A DNA stretch of 64,000 bases from the NCBI GenBank assembly GCA_028622995.1, contig JAJQJQ010000057.1:558001-622000 (forward strand), read 5' to 3'. The notes under the pieces are model-generated. The model worked only from the letters and a program-made list of their open reading frames with translations, was not told the DNA's origin and did not search any database. The position numbers and the translations under genes are program-made. Of this stretch, positions 14,406 through 28,500 are shown piece after piece. Numbering within the stretch: the first letter of the stretch is position 1; the number at the start of each line of letters is the position of its first letter. This DNA comes from Panagrolaimus kolymaensis (Eukaryota > Nematoda > Chromadorea > Rhabditida > Panagrolaimidae).

Positions 14406-17400
14406 ATGCAGTTAGTATATTATTTTTACGAAGCCTTGGAATTCAAACGAGATCCATGGCATTAATTTTTATGATTATTTAATCTTTTTTTATTGATATT
14501 TCAACTGAAACATTGAACCGCAAGAAAGGCAATGCAGTTAGTAAATTATCTGTTGGAAGCTATTAAATTCAATCGGGATCCATGGCATTAATTTTTCTGA
14601 TACTGAATCTTTTATTATTGATATTTCAACTGAAACATTGAACCGCAAGAAAGGCAATGCAGTTACTAAATTATCTGTTGGAAGCTATTAAATTCAATCG
14701 GGATCCATGGCATTAATTTTTCTGATTAATGAATCTTTTATTATTGATATTTCAACTGAAACATTGAACCGCAAGAAAGGCAATGCAGTTAGTAAATTAT
14801 CTGTTGGAAGCTATTAAATTCAATCGGGATCCATGGCATTAATTTTTCTGATTAATGAATCTTTTATTATTGATATTTCAACTGAAACATTGAACCGCAA
14901 GAAAGGCAATGCAGTTACTAAATTATCTGTTGGAAGCTATTAAATTCAATCGGGATCCATGGCATTAATTTTTCTGATTAATGAATCTTTTATTATTGAT
15001 ATTTCAACTGAAACATTGAACCGCAAGAAAGGCAATGCAGTTAGTAAATTATCTGTTGGAAGCTATTAAATTCAATCGGGATCCATGGCATTAATTTTTC
15101 TGATTAATGAATCTTTTATTATTGATATTTCAACTGAAACATTGAACCGCAAGAAAGGCAATGCAGTTAGTATATTATTTTTACGAAGCCTTGGAATTCA
15201 AACGAGATCCATGGCATTAATTTTTATGATTATTTAATCTTTTTTTATTGATATTTCAACTGAAACATTGAACCGCAAGAAAGGCAATGCAGTTAGTAAA
15301 TTATCTGTTGGAAGCTATTAAATTCAATCGGGATCCATGGCATTAATTTTTCTGATTAATGAATCTTTTATTATTGATATTTCAACTGAAACATTGAACC
15401 GCAAGAAAGGCAATGCAGTTAGTAAATTATCTGTTGGAAGCTATTAAATTCAATCGGGATCCATGGCATTAATTTTTCTGATTAATGAATCTTTTATTAT
15501 TGATATTTCAACTGAAACATTGAACCGCAAGAAAGGCAATGCAGTTAGTAAATTATCTGTTGGAAGCTATTAAATTCAATCGGGATCCATGGCATTAATT
15601 TTTCTGATTAATGAATCTTTTATTATTGATATTTCAACTGAAACATTGAACCGCAAGAAAGGCAATGCAGTTAGTATATTATTTTTACGAAGCCTTGGAA
15701 TTCAAACGAGATCCATGGCATTAATTTTTATGATTATTTAATCTTTTTTTATTAATATTTCAACTGAAACATTGAACAGCAAGAAAGGCAATGCAGTTAG
15801 TATATTATTTTTACGAAGCCTTGGAATTCAAACGAGATCCATGGCATTAATTTTTATGATTATTTAATCTTTTTTTATTGATATTTCAACTGAAACATTG
15901 AACCGCAAGAAAGGCAATGCAGTTAGTATATTATTTTTACGAAGCCTTGGAATTCAAACGAGATCCATGGCATTAATTTTTATGATTATTTAATCTTTTT
16001 TTATTGATATTTCAACTGAAACATTGAACCGCAAGAAAGGCAATGCAGTTAGTATTTTATTTTTACGAAGCCTTGGAATTCAAACGAGATCCATGGCATT
16101 AATTTTTATGATTATTTAATCTTTTTTTATTGATATTTCAACTGAAACATTGAACAGCAAGAAAGGCAATGCAGTTAGTATATTATTTTTACGAAGCCTT
16201 GGAATTCAAACGAGATCCATGGCATTAATTTTTATGATTATTTAATCTTTTTTTATTGATATTTCAACTGAAACATTGAACCGCAAGAAAGGCAATGCAG
16301 TTAGTAAATTATCTGTTGGAAGCTATTAAATTCAATCGGGATCCATGGCATTAATTTTTCTGATTAATGAATCTTTTATTATTGATATTTCAACTGAAAC
16401 ATTGAACCGCAAGAAAGGCAATGCAGTTAGTAAATTATCTGTTGGAAGCTATTAAATTCAATCGGGATCCATGGCATTAATTTTTATGATTATTTAATCT
16501 TTTTTTATTGATATTTCAACTGAAACATTGAACCGCAAGAAAGGCAATGCAGTTAGTATATTATTTTTACGAAGCCTTGGAATTCAAACGAGATCCATGG
16601 CATTAATTTTTATGATTATTTAATCTTTTTTTGATGATATATCAACTGAAACATTGAACCGCAAGAAAGGCAATGCAGTTAGTAAATTATCTGTTGGAAG
16701 CTATTAAATTCAATCGGGATCCATGGCATTAATTTTTATGATTATTTAATCTTTTTTTATTGATATTTCAACTGAAACATTGAACCGCAAGAAAGGCAAT
16801 GCAGTTAGTAAATTATCTGTTGGAAGCTATTAAATTCAAACGAGATCCATGGCATTAATTTTTATGATTATTTAATCTTTTTTTATTGATATTTCAACTG
16901 AAACATTGAACCGCAAGAAAGGCAATGCAGTTAGTAAATTATCTGTTGGAAGCTATTAAATTCAATCGGGATCCATGGCATTAATTTTTCTGATTAATGA
17001 ATCTTTTATTATTGATATTTCAACTGAAACATTGAACCGCAAGAAAGGCAATGCAGTTAGTATATTATTTTTACGAAGCCTTGGAATTCAAACGAGATCC
17101 ATGGCATTAATTTTTATGATTATTTAATCTTTTTTTATTGATATTTCAACTGAAACATTGAACCGCAAGAAAGGCAATGCAGTTAGTATTTTATTTTTAC
17201 GAAGCCTTGGAATTCAAACGAGATCCATGGCATTAATTTTTATGATTATTTAATCTTTTTTTATTGATATTTCAACTGAAACATTGAACCGCAAGAAAGG
17301 CAATGCAGTTAGTAAATTATCTGTTGGAAGCTATTAAATTCAATCGGGATCCATGGCATTAATTTTTATGATTATTTAATCTTTTTTTATTGATATTTCA

Positions 17401-19066
17401 ACTGAAACATTGAACCGCAAGAAAGGCAATGCAGTTAGTAAATTATCTGTTGGAAGCTATTAAATTCAATCGGGATCCATGGCATTAATTTTTCTGATTA
17501 ATGAATCTTTTATTATTGATATTTCAACTGAAACATTGAACCGCAAGAAAGGCAATGCAGTTAGTAAATTATCTGTTGGAAGCTATTAAATTCAATCGGG
17601 ATCCATGGCATTAATTTTTCTGATTAATGAATCTTTTATTATTGATATTTCAACTGAAACATTGAACCGCAAGAAAGGCAATGCAGTTAGTAAATTATCT
17701 GTTGGAAGCTATTAAATTCAATCGGGATCCATGGCATTAATTTTTCTGATTATTGAATCTTTTATTATAGATATTTCAACTGAAACATTGAACCGCAAGA
17801 AAGGCAATGCAGTTAGTAAATTATCTGTTGGAAGCTATTAAATTCAATCGGGATCCATGGCATTAATTTTTATGATTAATGAATCTTTTATTATAGATAT
17901 TTCAACTGAAACATTGAACCGCAAGAAAGGCAATGCAGTTAGTAAAATATCTGTTGGAAGCTATTAAATTCAATCGGGATCCATGGCATTAATTTTTATG
18001 ATTATTTAATCTTTTTTTATTGATATTTCAACTGAAACATTGAACCGCAAGAAAGGCAATGCAGTTAGTAAATTATCTGTTGGAAGCTATTAAATTCAAT
18101 CGGGATCCATGGCATTAATTTTTCTGATTAATGAATCTTTTATTATTGATATTTCAACTGAAACATTGAACCGCAAGAAAGGCAATGCAGTTAGTAAATT
18201 ATCTGTTGGAAGCTATTAAATTCAATCGGGATCCATGGCATTAATTTTTCTGATTAATGAATCTTTTATTATTGATATTTCAACTGAAACATTGAACCGC
18301 AAGAAAGGCAATGCAGTTAGTAAATTATCTGTTGGAAGCTATTAAATTCAATCGGGATCCATGGCATTAATTTTTCTGATTAATGAATCTTTTATTATTG
18401 ATATTTCAACTGAAACATTGAACCGCAAGAAAGGCAATGCAGTTAGTAAATTATCTGTTGGAAGCTATTAAATTCAATCGGGATCCATGGCATTAATTTT
18501 TCTGATTAATGAATCTTTTATTATTGATATTTCAACTGAAACATTGAACCGCAAGAAAGGCAATGCAGTTAGTAAATTATCTGTTGGAAGCTATTAAATT
18601 CAATCGGGATCCATGGCATTAATTTTTATGATTATTTAATCTTTTTTTATTGATATTTCAACTGAAACATTGAACCGCAAGAAAGGCAATGCAGTTAGTA
18701 AATTATTTTTACGAAGCCTTGGAATTCAAACGAGATCCATGGCATTAATTTTTATGATTATTTAATCTTTTTTTATTGATATTTCAACTGAAACATTGAA
18801 CCGCAAGAAAGGCAATGCAGTTAGTAAATTATCTGTTGGAAGCTATTAAATTCAATCGGGATCCATGGCATTAATTTTTATGATTATTTAATCTTTTTTT
18901 ATTGATATTTCAACTGAAACATTGAACCGCAAGAAAGGCAATGCAGTTAGTAAATTATCTGTTGGAAGCTATTAAATTCAATCGGGATCCATGGCATTAA
19001 TTTTTATGATTATTTAATCTTTTTTTATTGATATTTCAACTGAAACATTGAACCTCAAGAAAGGCA
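14406..19066 (+). repeat. Mosaic satellite zone of C and D monomers
   Basis: All monomers are about 126 bp and carry GAACCGCAAG instead of GAACCTCAAG. The left half is either CTGTTGGAAGC or TTTTTACGAAGCC. The right half is either TTTATGATTATTTAATC or TTTCTGATTAATGAATC. Combinations alternate without a clear long-range period. The CATTAAT...ATTAATG form gives a 7-bp inverted repeat with a 7-base loop inside many monomers. Confidence 0.88.
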
Positions 19067-22000
19067 ATGCAGTTAGTATATTATTTTTACGAAGCCTTGG
19101 AATTCAAACGAGATCCAAGATATTATTTTTTGTTGGAATTTTTAACTTTTATTATTGATATTTCAACTGAAACATTGAACCTCAAGAAAGCATTGAACCT
19201 CAAGAAAGGTAATGCAGTTAGTATATTATTTTTACGAAGCCTTGGAATTCAAACGAGATCCATGGCATTAATTTTTATGATTATTTAATCTTTTTTTATT
19301 GATATTTCAACTGAAACATTGAACCGCAAGAAAGGCAATGCAGTTAGTAAATTATCTGTTGGAAGCTATTAAATTCAATCGGGATCCATGGCATTAATTT
19401 TTATGATTATTTAATCTTTTTTTATTGATATTTCAACTGAAACATTGAACCGCAAGAAAGGCAATGCAGTTAGTAAATTATCTGTTGGAAGCTATTAAAT
19501 TCAATCGGGATCCATGGCATTAATTTTTATGATTATTTAATCTTTTTTTATTGATATTTCAACTGAAACATTGAACCGCAAGAAAGGCAATGCAGTTAGT
19601 AAATTATTTTTACGAAGCCTTGGAATTCAAACGAGATCCAAGATATTATTTTTTGCTGGAATTTTTAACTTTTATTATTGATATTTCAACTGAAACATTG
19701 AACCTCAAGAAAGCATTGAACCTCAAGAAAGGTAATGCAGTTAGTATATTATTTTTTCGAAGCCTTGGAATTCAAACGAGATCCATGGCATTAATTTTTA
19801 TGATTATTTAATCTTTTTTTATTGATATTTCAACTGAAACATTGAACCGCAAGAAAGGCAATGCAGTTAGTAAATTATCTGTTGGAAGCTATTAAATTCA
19901 ATCGGGATCCATGGCATTAATTTTTATGATTATTTAATCTTTTTTTATTGATATTTCAACTGAAACATTGAACCGCAAGAAAGGCAATGCAGTTAGTAAA
20001 TTATCTGTTGGAAGCTATTAAATTCAATCGGGATCCATGGCATTAATTTTTATGATTATTTAATCTTTTTTTATTGATATTTCAACTGAAACATTGAACC
20101 GCAAGAAAGGCAATGCAGTTAGTATATTATTTTTACGAAGCATTGGAATTCAAACGAGATCCATGGCATTAATTTTTATGATTATTTAATCTTTTTTTAT
20201 TGATATTTCAACTGAAACATTGAACCGCAAGAAAGGCAATGCAGTTAGTATATTATTTTTACGAAGCCTTGGAATTCAAACGAGATCCATGGCATTAATT
20301 TTTATGATTATTTAATCTTTTTTTATTGATATTTCAACTGAAACATTGAACCGCAAGAAAGGCAATGCAGTTAGTAAATTATCTGTTGGAAGCTATTAAA
20401 TTCAATCGGGATCCATGGCATTAATTTTTATGATTATTTAATCTTTTTTTATTGATATTTCAACTGAAACATTGAACCGCAAGAAAGGCAATGCAGTTAG
20501 TAAATTATTTTTACGAAGCCTTGGAATTCAAACGAGATCCAAGATATTATTTTTTGCTGGAATTTTTAACTTTTATTATTGATATTTCAACTGAAACATT
20601 GAACCTCAAGAAAGCATTGAACCTCAAGAAAGGTAATGCAGTTAGTATATTATTTTTTCGAAGCCTTGGAATTCAAACGAGATCCATGGCATTAATTTTT
20701 ATGATTATTTAATCTTTTTTTATTGATATTTCAACTGAAACATTGAACCGCAAGAAAGGCAATGCAGTTAGTAAATTATCTGTTGGAAGCTATTAAATTC
20801 AATCGGGATCCATGGCATTAATTTTTATGATTATTTAATCTTTTTTTATTGATATTTCAACTGAAACATTGAACCGCAAGAAAGGCAATGCAGTTAGTAT
20901 ATTATTTTTACGAAGCCTTGGAATTCAAACGAGATCCATGGCATTAATTTTTATGATTATTTAATCTTTTTTTATTGATATTTCAACTGAAACATTGAAC
21001 CGCAAGAAAGGCAATGCAGTTAGTAAATTATCTGTTGGAAGCTATTAAATTCAATCGGGATCCATGGCATTAATTTTTATGATTATTTAATCTTTTTTTA
21101 TTGATATTTCAACTGAAACATTGAACCGCAAGAAAGGCAATGCAGTTAGTAAATTATTTTTACGAAGCCTTGGAATTCAAACGAGATCCAAGATATTATT
21201 TTTTGCTGGAATTTTTAACTTTTATTATTGATATTTCAACTGAAACATTGAACCTCAAGAAAGCATTGAACCTCAAGAAAGGTAATGCAGTTAGTATATT
21301 ATTTTTTCGAAGCCTTGGAATTCAAACGAGATCCATGGCATTAATTTTTATGATTATTTAATCTTTTTTTATTGATATTTCAACTGAAACATTGAACCGC
21401 AAGAAAGGCAATGCAGTTAGTAAATTATCTGTTGGAAGCTATTAAATTCAATCGGGATCCATGGCATTAATTTTTATGATTATTTAATCTTTTTTTATTG
21501 ATATTTCAACTGAAACATTGAACCGCAAGAAAGGCAATGCAGTTAGTATATTATTTTTACGAAGCATTGGAATTCAAACGAGATCCATGGCATTAATTTT
21601 TATGATTATTTAATCTTTTTTTATTGATATTTCAACTGAAACATTGAACCGCAAGAAAGGCAATGCAGTTAGTATATTATTTTTACGAAGCATTGGAATT
21701 CAAACGAGATCCATGGCATTAATTTTTATGATTATTTAATCTTTTTTTATTGATATTTCAACTGAAACATTGAACCTCAAGAAAGGCAATGCAGTTAGTA
21801 AATTATCTGTTGGAAGCTATTAAATTCAATCGGGATCCATGGCATTAATTTTTATGATTATTTAATCTTTTTTTATTGATATTTCAACTGAAACATTGAA
21901 CCGCAAGAAAGGCAATGCAGTTAGTAAATTATCTGTTGGAAGCTATTAAATTCAATCGGGATCCATGGCATTAATTTTTATGATTATATAATCTTTTTTT

Positions 22001-22399
22001 ATTGATATTTCAACTGAAACATTGAACCGCAAGAAAGGCAATGCAGTTAGTATATTATTTTTACGAAGCATTGGAATTCAAACGAGATCCATGGCATTAA
22101 TTTTTATGATTATTTAATCTTTTTTTATTGATATTTCAACTGAAACATTGAACCGCAAGAAAGGCAATGCAGTTAGTAAATTATCTGTTGGAAGCTATTA
22201 AATTCAAACGAGATCCATGGCATTAATTTTTATGATTATTTAATCTTTTTTTATTGATATTTCAACTGAAACATTGAACCGCAAGAAAGGCAATGCAGTT
22301 AGTAAATTATCTGTTGGAAGCTATTAAATTCAATCGGGATCCATGGCATTAATTTTTATGATTATTTAATCTTTTTTTATTGATATTTCAACTGAAACA
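19067..22399 (+). repeat. Satellite zone with 145-bp monomers carrying an 18-bp tandem duplication
   Basis: Four monomers have CATTGAACCTCAAGAAAG present twice in a row (first example 19173-19190 and 19191-19208), followed by GGTAATGC instead of GGCAATGC. The blocks start at 19067, 19590, 20491 and 21140. Spacings 523, 901 and 649 equal 145 plus 3, 6 and 4 monomers of 126 bp. They also carry a TTGTTGG/TTGCTGG right half related to the 127-bp class at the array edge. Confidence 0.92.
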
Positions 22400-24720
22400 T
22401 TGAACCGCAAGAAAGGCAATGCAGTTAGTAAATTATTTTTACGAAGCCTTGGAATTCAAACGAGATCCATGGCCTTAATTTTTCTGATTAATGAATCTTT
22501 TATTATTGATATTTCAACTGAAACATTTAACCTCAAGAAAGACAATGCAGTTAGTAAATTATTTTTACGAAGCCTTGGAATTCTATCGGGATCCAAGATA
22601 TTATTTTTAAGATTAACGAATTTTTTTTATTGATATTTCAACTGAAACATTGAACCTCAAGAAAGGCAATGCAGTTAGTAAATTATCTGTTGGAAGCTAT
22701 TAAATTCAATCGGGATCCATGGCATTAATTTTTATGATTATTTAATCTTTTTTTATTGATATTTCAACTGAAACATTGAACCGCAAGAAAGGCAATGCAG
22801 TTAGTAAATTATCTGTTGGAAGCTATTAAATTCAATCGGGATCCATGGCATTAATTTTTATGATTATATAATCTTTTTTTATTGATATTTCAACTGAAAC
22901 ATTTAACCTCAAGAAAGACAATGCAGTTAGTAAATTATTTTTACGAAGCCTTGGAATTCTATCGGGATCCAAGATATTATTTTTAAGATTAACGAATTTT
23001 TTTAGTGATATTTCAACTGAAACATTGAACCTCAAGAAAGGCAATGCAGTTAGTAAATTATCTGTTGGAAGCTATTAAATTCAATCGGGATCCATGGCAT
23101 TAATTTTTATGATTATTTAATCTTTTTTTATTGATATTTCAACTGAAACATTGAACCGCAAGAAAGGCAATGCAGTTAGTAAATTATCTGTTGGAAGCTA
23201 TTAAATTCAATCGGGATCCATGGCATTAATTTTTATGATTATATAATCTTTTTTTATTGATATTTCAACTGAAACATTGAACCGCAAGAAAGGCAATGCA
23301 GTTAGTATATTATTTTTACGAAGCATTGGAATTCAAACGAGATCCATGGCATTAATTTTTATGATTATTTAATCTTTTTTTATTGATATTTCAACTGAAA
23401 CATTGAACCGCAAGAAAGGCAATGCAGTTAGTAAATTATCTGTTGGAAGCTATTAAATTCAAACGAGATCCATGGCATTAATTTTTATGATTATTTAATC
23501 TTTTTTTATTGATATTTCAACTGAAACATTGAACCGCAAGAAAGGCAATGCAGTTAGTAAATTATCTGTTGGAAGCTATTAAATTCAATCGGGATCCATG
23601 GCATTAATTTTTATGATTATTTAATCTTTTTTTATTGATATTTCAACTGAAACATTGAACCGCAAGAAAGGCAATGCAGTTAGTAAATTATTTTTACGAA
23701 GCCTTGGAATTCAAACGAGATCCATGGCCTTAATTTTTCTGATTAATGAATCTTTTATTATTGATATTTCAACTGAAACATTTAACCTCAAGAAAGACAA
23801 TGCAGTTAGTAAATTATTTTTACGAAGCCTTGGAATTCAATCGGGATCCAAGATATTATTTTTAAGATTAACGAATTTTTTTTATTGATATTTCAACTGA
23901 AACATTGAACCGCAAGAAAGGCAATGCAGTTAGTAAATTATCTGTTGGAAGCTATTAAATTCAATCGGGATCCATGGCATTAATTTTTATGATTATTTAA
24001 TCTTTTTTTATTGATATTTCAACTGAAACATTGAACCGCAAGAAAGGCAATGCAGTTAGTAAATTATCTGTTGGAAGCTATTAAATTCAAACGAGATCCA
24101 TGGCATTAATTTTTATGATTATTTAATCTTTTTTTATTGATATTTCAACTGAAACATTGAACCGCAAGAAAGGCAATGCAGTTAGTAAATTATCTGTTGG
24201 AAGCTATTAAATTCAATCGGGATCCATGGCATTAATTTTTATGATTATTTAATCTTTTTTTATTGATATTTCAACTGAAACATTGAACCGCAAGAAAGGC
24301 AATGCAGTTAGTAAATTATTTTTACGAAGCCTTGGAATTCAAACGAGATCCATGGCCTTAATTTTTCTGATTAATGAATCTTTTATTATTGATATTTCAA
24401 CTGAAACATTTAACCTCAAGAAAGACAATGCAGTTAGTAAATTATTTTTACGAAGCCTTGGAATTCAATCGGGATCCAAGATATTATTTTTAAGATTAAC
24501 GAATTTTTTTTATTGATATTTCAACTGAAACATTGAACCTCAAGAAAGACAATGCAGTTAGTAAATTATTTTTACGAAGCCTTGGAATTTAAACGAGATC
24601 CATGGCATTAATTTTTATGATTATTTAATCTTTTTTTATTGATATTTCAACTGAAACATTGAACCGCAAGAAAGGCAATGCAGTTAGTAAATTATCTGTT
24701 GGAAGCTATTAAATTCAATC
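22400..24720 (+). repeat. Satellite zone introducing A and B monomers, 1,255- and 628-bp spacing
   Basis: An A monomer followed by B starts at 22400, 23655 and 24283 (spacings 1,255 and 628, about 10 and 5 monomers). GAAAGACAATGC appears from here on. Copies at about 22,580 and 22,958 carry GGAATTCTATCGGG, and one B copy near 22,997 reads TTTTTTTAGTGATA, a private variant. Confidence 0.82.
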
Positions 24721-25520
24721 GGGATCCATGGCATTAATTTTTATGATTATTTAATCTTTTTTTATTGATATTTCAACTGAAACATTGAACCGCAAGAAAG
24801 GCAATGCAGTTAGTAAATTATTTTTACGAAGCCTTGGAATTCAATCGGGATCCAAGATATTATTTTTAAGATTAACGAATTTTTTTTATTGATATTTCAA
24901 CTGAAACATTGAACCGCAAGAAAGGCAATGCAGTTAGTAAATTATCTGTTGGAAGCTATTAAATTCAATCGGGATCCATGGCATTAATTTTTATGATTAT
25001 TTAATCTTTTTTTATTGATATTTCAACTGAAACATTGAACCGCAAGAAAGGCAATGCAGTTAGTAAATTATTTTTACGAAGCCTTGGAATTCAATCGGGA
25101 TCCAAGATATTATTTTTAAGATTAACGAATTTTTTTTATTGATATTTCAACTGAAACATTGAACCGCAAGAAAGGCAATGCAGTTAGTAAATTATCTGTT
25201 GGAAGCTATTAAATTCAATCGGGATCCATGGCATTAATTTTTATGATTATTTAATCTTTTTTTATTGATATTTCAACTGAAACATTGAACCGCAAGAAAG
25301 GCAATGCAGTTAGTAAATTATTTTTACGAAGCCTTGGAATTCAATCGGGATCCAAGATATTATTTTTAAGATTAACGAATTTTTTTTATTGATATTTCAA
25401 CTGAAACATTGAACCGCAAGAAAGGCAATGCAGTTAGTAAATTATCTGTTGGAAGCTATTAAATTCAATCGGGATCCATGGCATTAATTTTTATGATTAT
25501 TTAATCTTTTTTTATTGATA
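24721..25520 (+). repeat. 250-bp C+B dimer, about three copies
   Basis: The CAAGATATTATTTTTAAG junction of B recurs at 250-bp spacing near 24,853, 25,103 and 25,353. Each is preceded by a C monomer. 126 plus 124 gives 250. Confidence 0.8.
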
Positions 25521-28500
25521 TTTCAACTGAAACATTGAACCGCAAGAAAGGCAATGCAGTTAGTAAATTATCTGTTGGAAGCTATTAAATTCAATCGGGA
25601 TCCATGGCATTAATTTTTATGATTATTTAATCTTTTTTTATTGATATTTCAACTGAAACATTGAACCGCAAGAAAGGCAATGCAGTTAGTAAATTATCTG
25701 TTGGAAGCTATTAAATTCAAACGAGATCCATGGCATTAATTTTTATGATTTTTTAATCTTTTTTTATTGATATTTCAACTGAAACATTGAACCGCAAGAA
25801 AGGCAAGGCAGTTAGTAAATTATCTGTTGGAAGCTATTAAATTCAATCGGGATCCATGGCATTAATTTTTATGATTATTTAATCTTTTTTTATTGATATT
25901 TCAACTGAAACATTGAACCGCAAGAAAGGCAATGCAGTTAGTAAATTATCTGTTGGAAGCTATTAAATTCAATCGGGATCCATGGCATTAATTTTTATGA
26001 TTATTTAATCTTTTTTTATTGATATTTCAACTGAAACATTGAACCGCAAGAAAGGCAATGCAGTTAGTAAATTATCTGTTGGAAGCTATTAAATTCAATC
26101 GGGATCCATGGCATTAATTTTTATGATTATTTAATCTTTTTTTATTGATATTTCAACTGAAACATTGAACCGCAAGAAAGGCAATGCAGTTAGTAAATTA
26201 TCTGTTGGAAGCTATTAAATTCAATCGGGATCCATGGCATTAATTTTTATGATTATTTAATCTTTTTTTATTGATATTTCAACTGAAACATTGAACCGCA
26301 AGAAAGGCAATGCAGTTAGTAAATTATCTGTTGGAAGCTATTAAATTCAAACGAGATCCATGGCATTAATTTTTATGATTATTTAATCTTTTTTTATTGA
26401 TATTTCAACTGAAACATTGAACCGCAAGAAAGGCAAGGCAGTTAGTAAATTATCTGTTGGAAGCTATTAAATTCAATCGGGATCCATGGCATTAATTTTT
26501 ATGATTATTTAATCTTTTTTTATTGATATTTCAACTGAAACATTGAACCGCAAGAAAGGCAATGCAGTTAGTAAATTATCTGTTGGAAGCTATTAAATTC
26601 AATCGGGATCCATGGCATTAATTTTTATGATTATTTAATCTTTTTTTATTGATATTTCAACTGAAACATTGAACCGCAAGAAAGGCAATGCAGTTAGTAA
26701 ATTATCTGTTGGAAGCTATTAAATTCAAACGAGATCCATGGCATTAATTTTTATGATTATTTAATCTTTTTTTATTGATATTTCAACTGAAACATTGAAC
26801 CGCAAGAAAGGCAATGCAGTTAGTAAATTATTTTTACGAAGCCTTGGAATTCAAACGAGATCCATGGCCTTAATTTTTCTGATTAATGAATCTTTTATTA
26901 TTGATATTTCAACTGAAACATTGAACCTCAAGAAAGACAATGCAGTTAGTAAATTATTTTTACGAAGCCTTGGAATTTAAACGAGATCCATGGCATTAAT
27001 TTTTATGATTATTTAATCTTTTTTTATTGATATTTCAACTGAAACATTGAACCGCAAGAAAGGCAATGCAGTTAGTAAATTATCTGTTGGAAGCTATTAA
27101 ATTCAATCGGGATCCATGGCATTAATTTTTATGATTATTTAATCTTTTTTTATTGATATTTCAACTGAAACATTGAACCGCAAGAAAGGCAATGCAGTTA
27201 GTAAATTATTTTTACGAAGCCTTGGAATTCAATCGGGATCCAAGATATTATTTTTAAGATTAACGAATTTTTTTTATTGATATTTCAACTGAAACATTGA
27301 ACCTCAAGAAAGGCAATGCAGTTAGTATATTATTTTTACGAAGCCTTGGAATTCAAACGAGATCCATGGCATTAATTTTTATGATTATTTAATCTTTTTT
27401 TATTGATATTTCAACTGAAACATTGAACCGCAAGAAAGGCAATGCAGTTAGTAAATTATCTGTTGGAAGCTATTAAATTCAATCGGGATCCATGGCATTA
27501 ATTTTTATGATTATTTAATCTTTTTTTATTGATATTTCAACTGAAACATTGAACCGCAAGAAAGGCAATGCAGTTAGTAAATTATTTTTACGAAGCCTTG
27601 GAATTCAATCGGGATCCAAGATATTATTTTTAAGATTAACGAATTTTTTTTATTGATATTTCAACTGAAACATTGAACCTCAAGAAAGGCAATGCAGTTA
27701 GTATATTATTTTTACGAAGCCTTGGAATTCAAACGAGATCCATGGCATTAATTTTTATGATTATTTAATCTTTTTTTATTGATATTTCAACTGAAACATT
27801 GAACCGCAAGAAAGGCAATGCAGTTAGTAAATTATCTGTTGGAAGCTATTAAATTCAATCGGGATCCATGGCATTAATTTTTATGATTATTTAATCTTTT
27901 TTTATTGATATTTCAACTGAAACATTGAACCGCAAGAAAGGCAATGCAGTTAGTAAATTATTTTTACGAAGCCTTGGAATTCAATCGGGATCCAAGATAT
28001 TATTTTTAAGATTAACGAATTTTTTTTATTGATATTTCAACTGAAACATTGAACCTCAAGAAAGGCAATGCAGTTAGTATATTATTTTTACGAAGCCTTG
28101 GAATTCAAACGAGATCCATGGCATTAATTTTTATGATTATTTAATCTTTTTTTATTGATATTTCAACTGAAACATTGAACCGCAAGAAAGGCAATGCAGT
28201 TAGTAAATTATCTGTTGGAAGCTATTAAATTCAATCGGGATCCATGGCATTAATTTTTATGATTATTTAATCTTTTTTTATTGATATTTCAACTGAAACA
28301 TTGAACCGCAAGAAAGGCAATGCAGTTAGTAAATTATCTGTTGGAAGCTATTAAATTCAATCGGGATCCATGGCATTAATTTTTATGATTATTTAATCTT
28401 TTTTTATTGATATTTCAACTGAAACATTGAACCGCAAGAAAGGCAATGCAGTTAGTAAATTATTTTTACGAAGCCTTGGAATTCAATCGGGATCCAAGAT

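Noticed and set aside
22832..23044. Minus-strand 70-residue open frame inside the array
   Set aside because: It is antisense to satellite monomers and is created by local variants near 22,860-23,000. No support as a gene.
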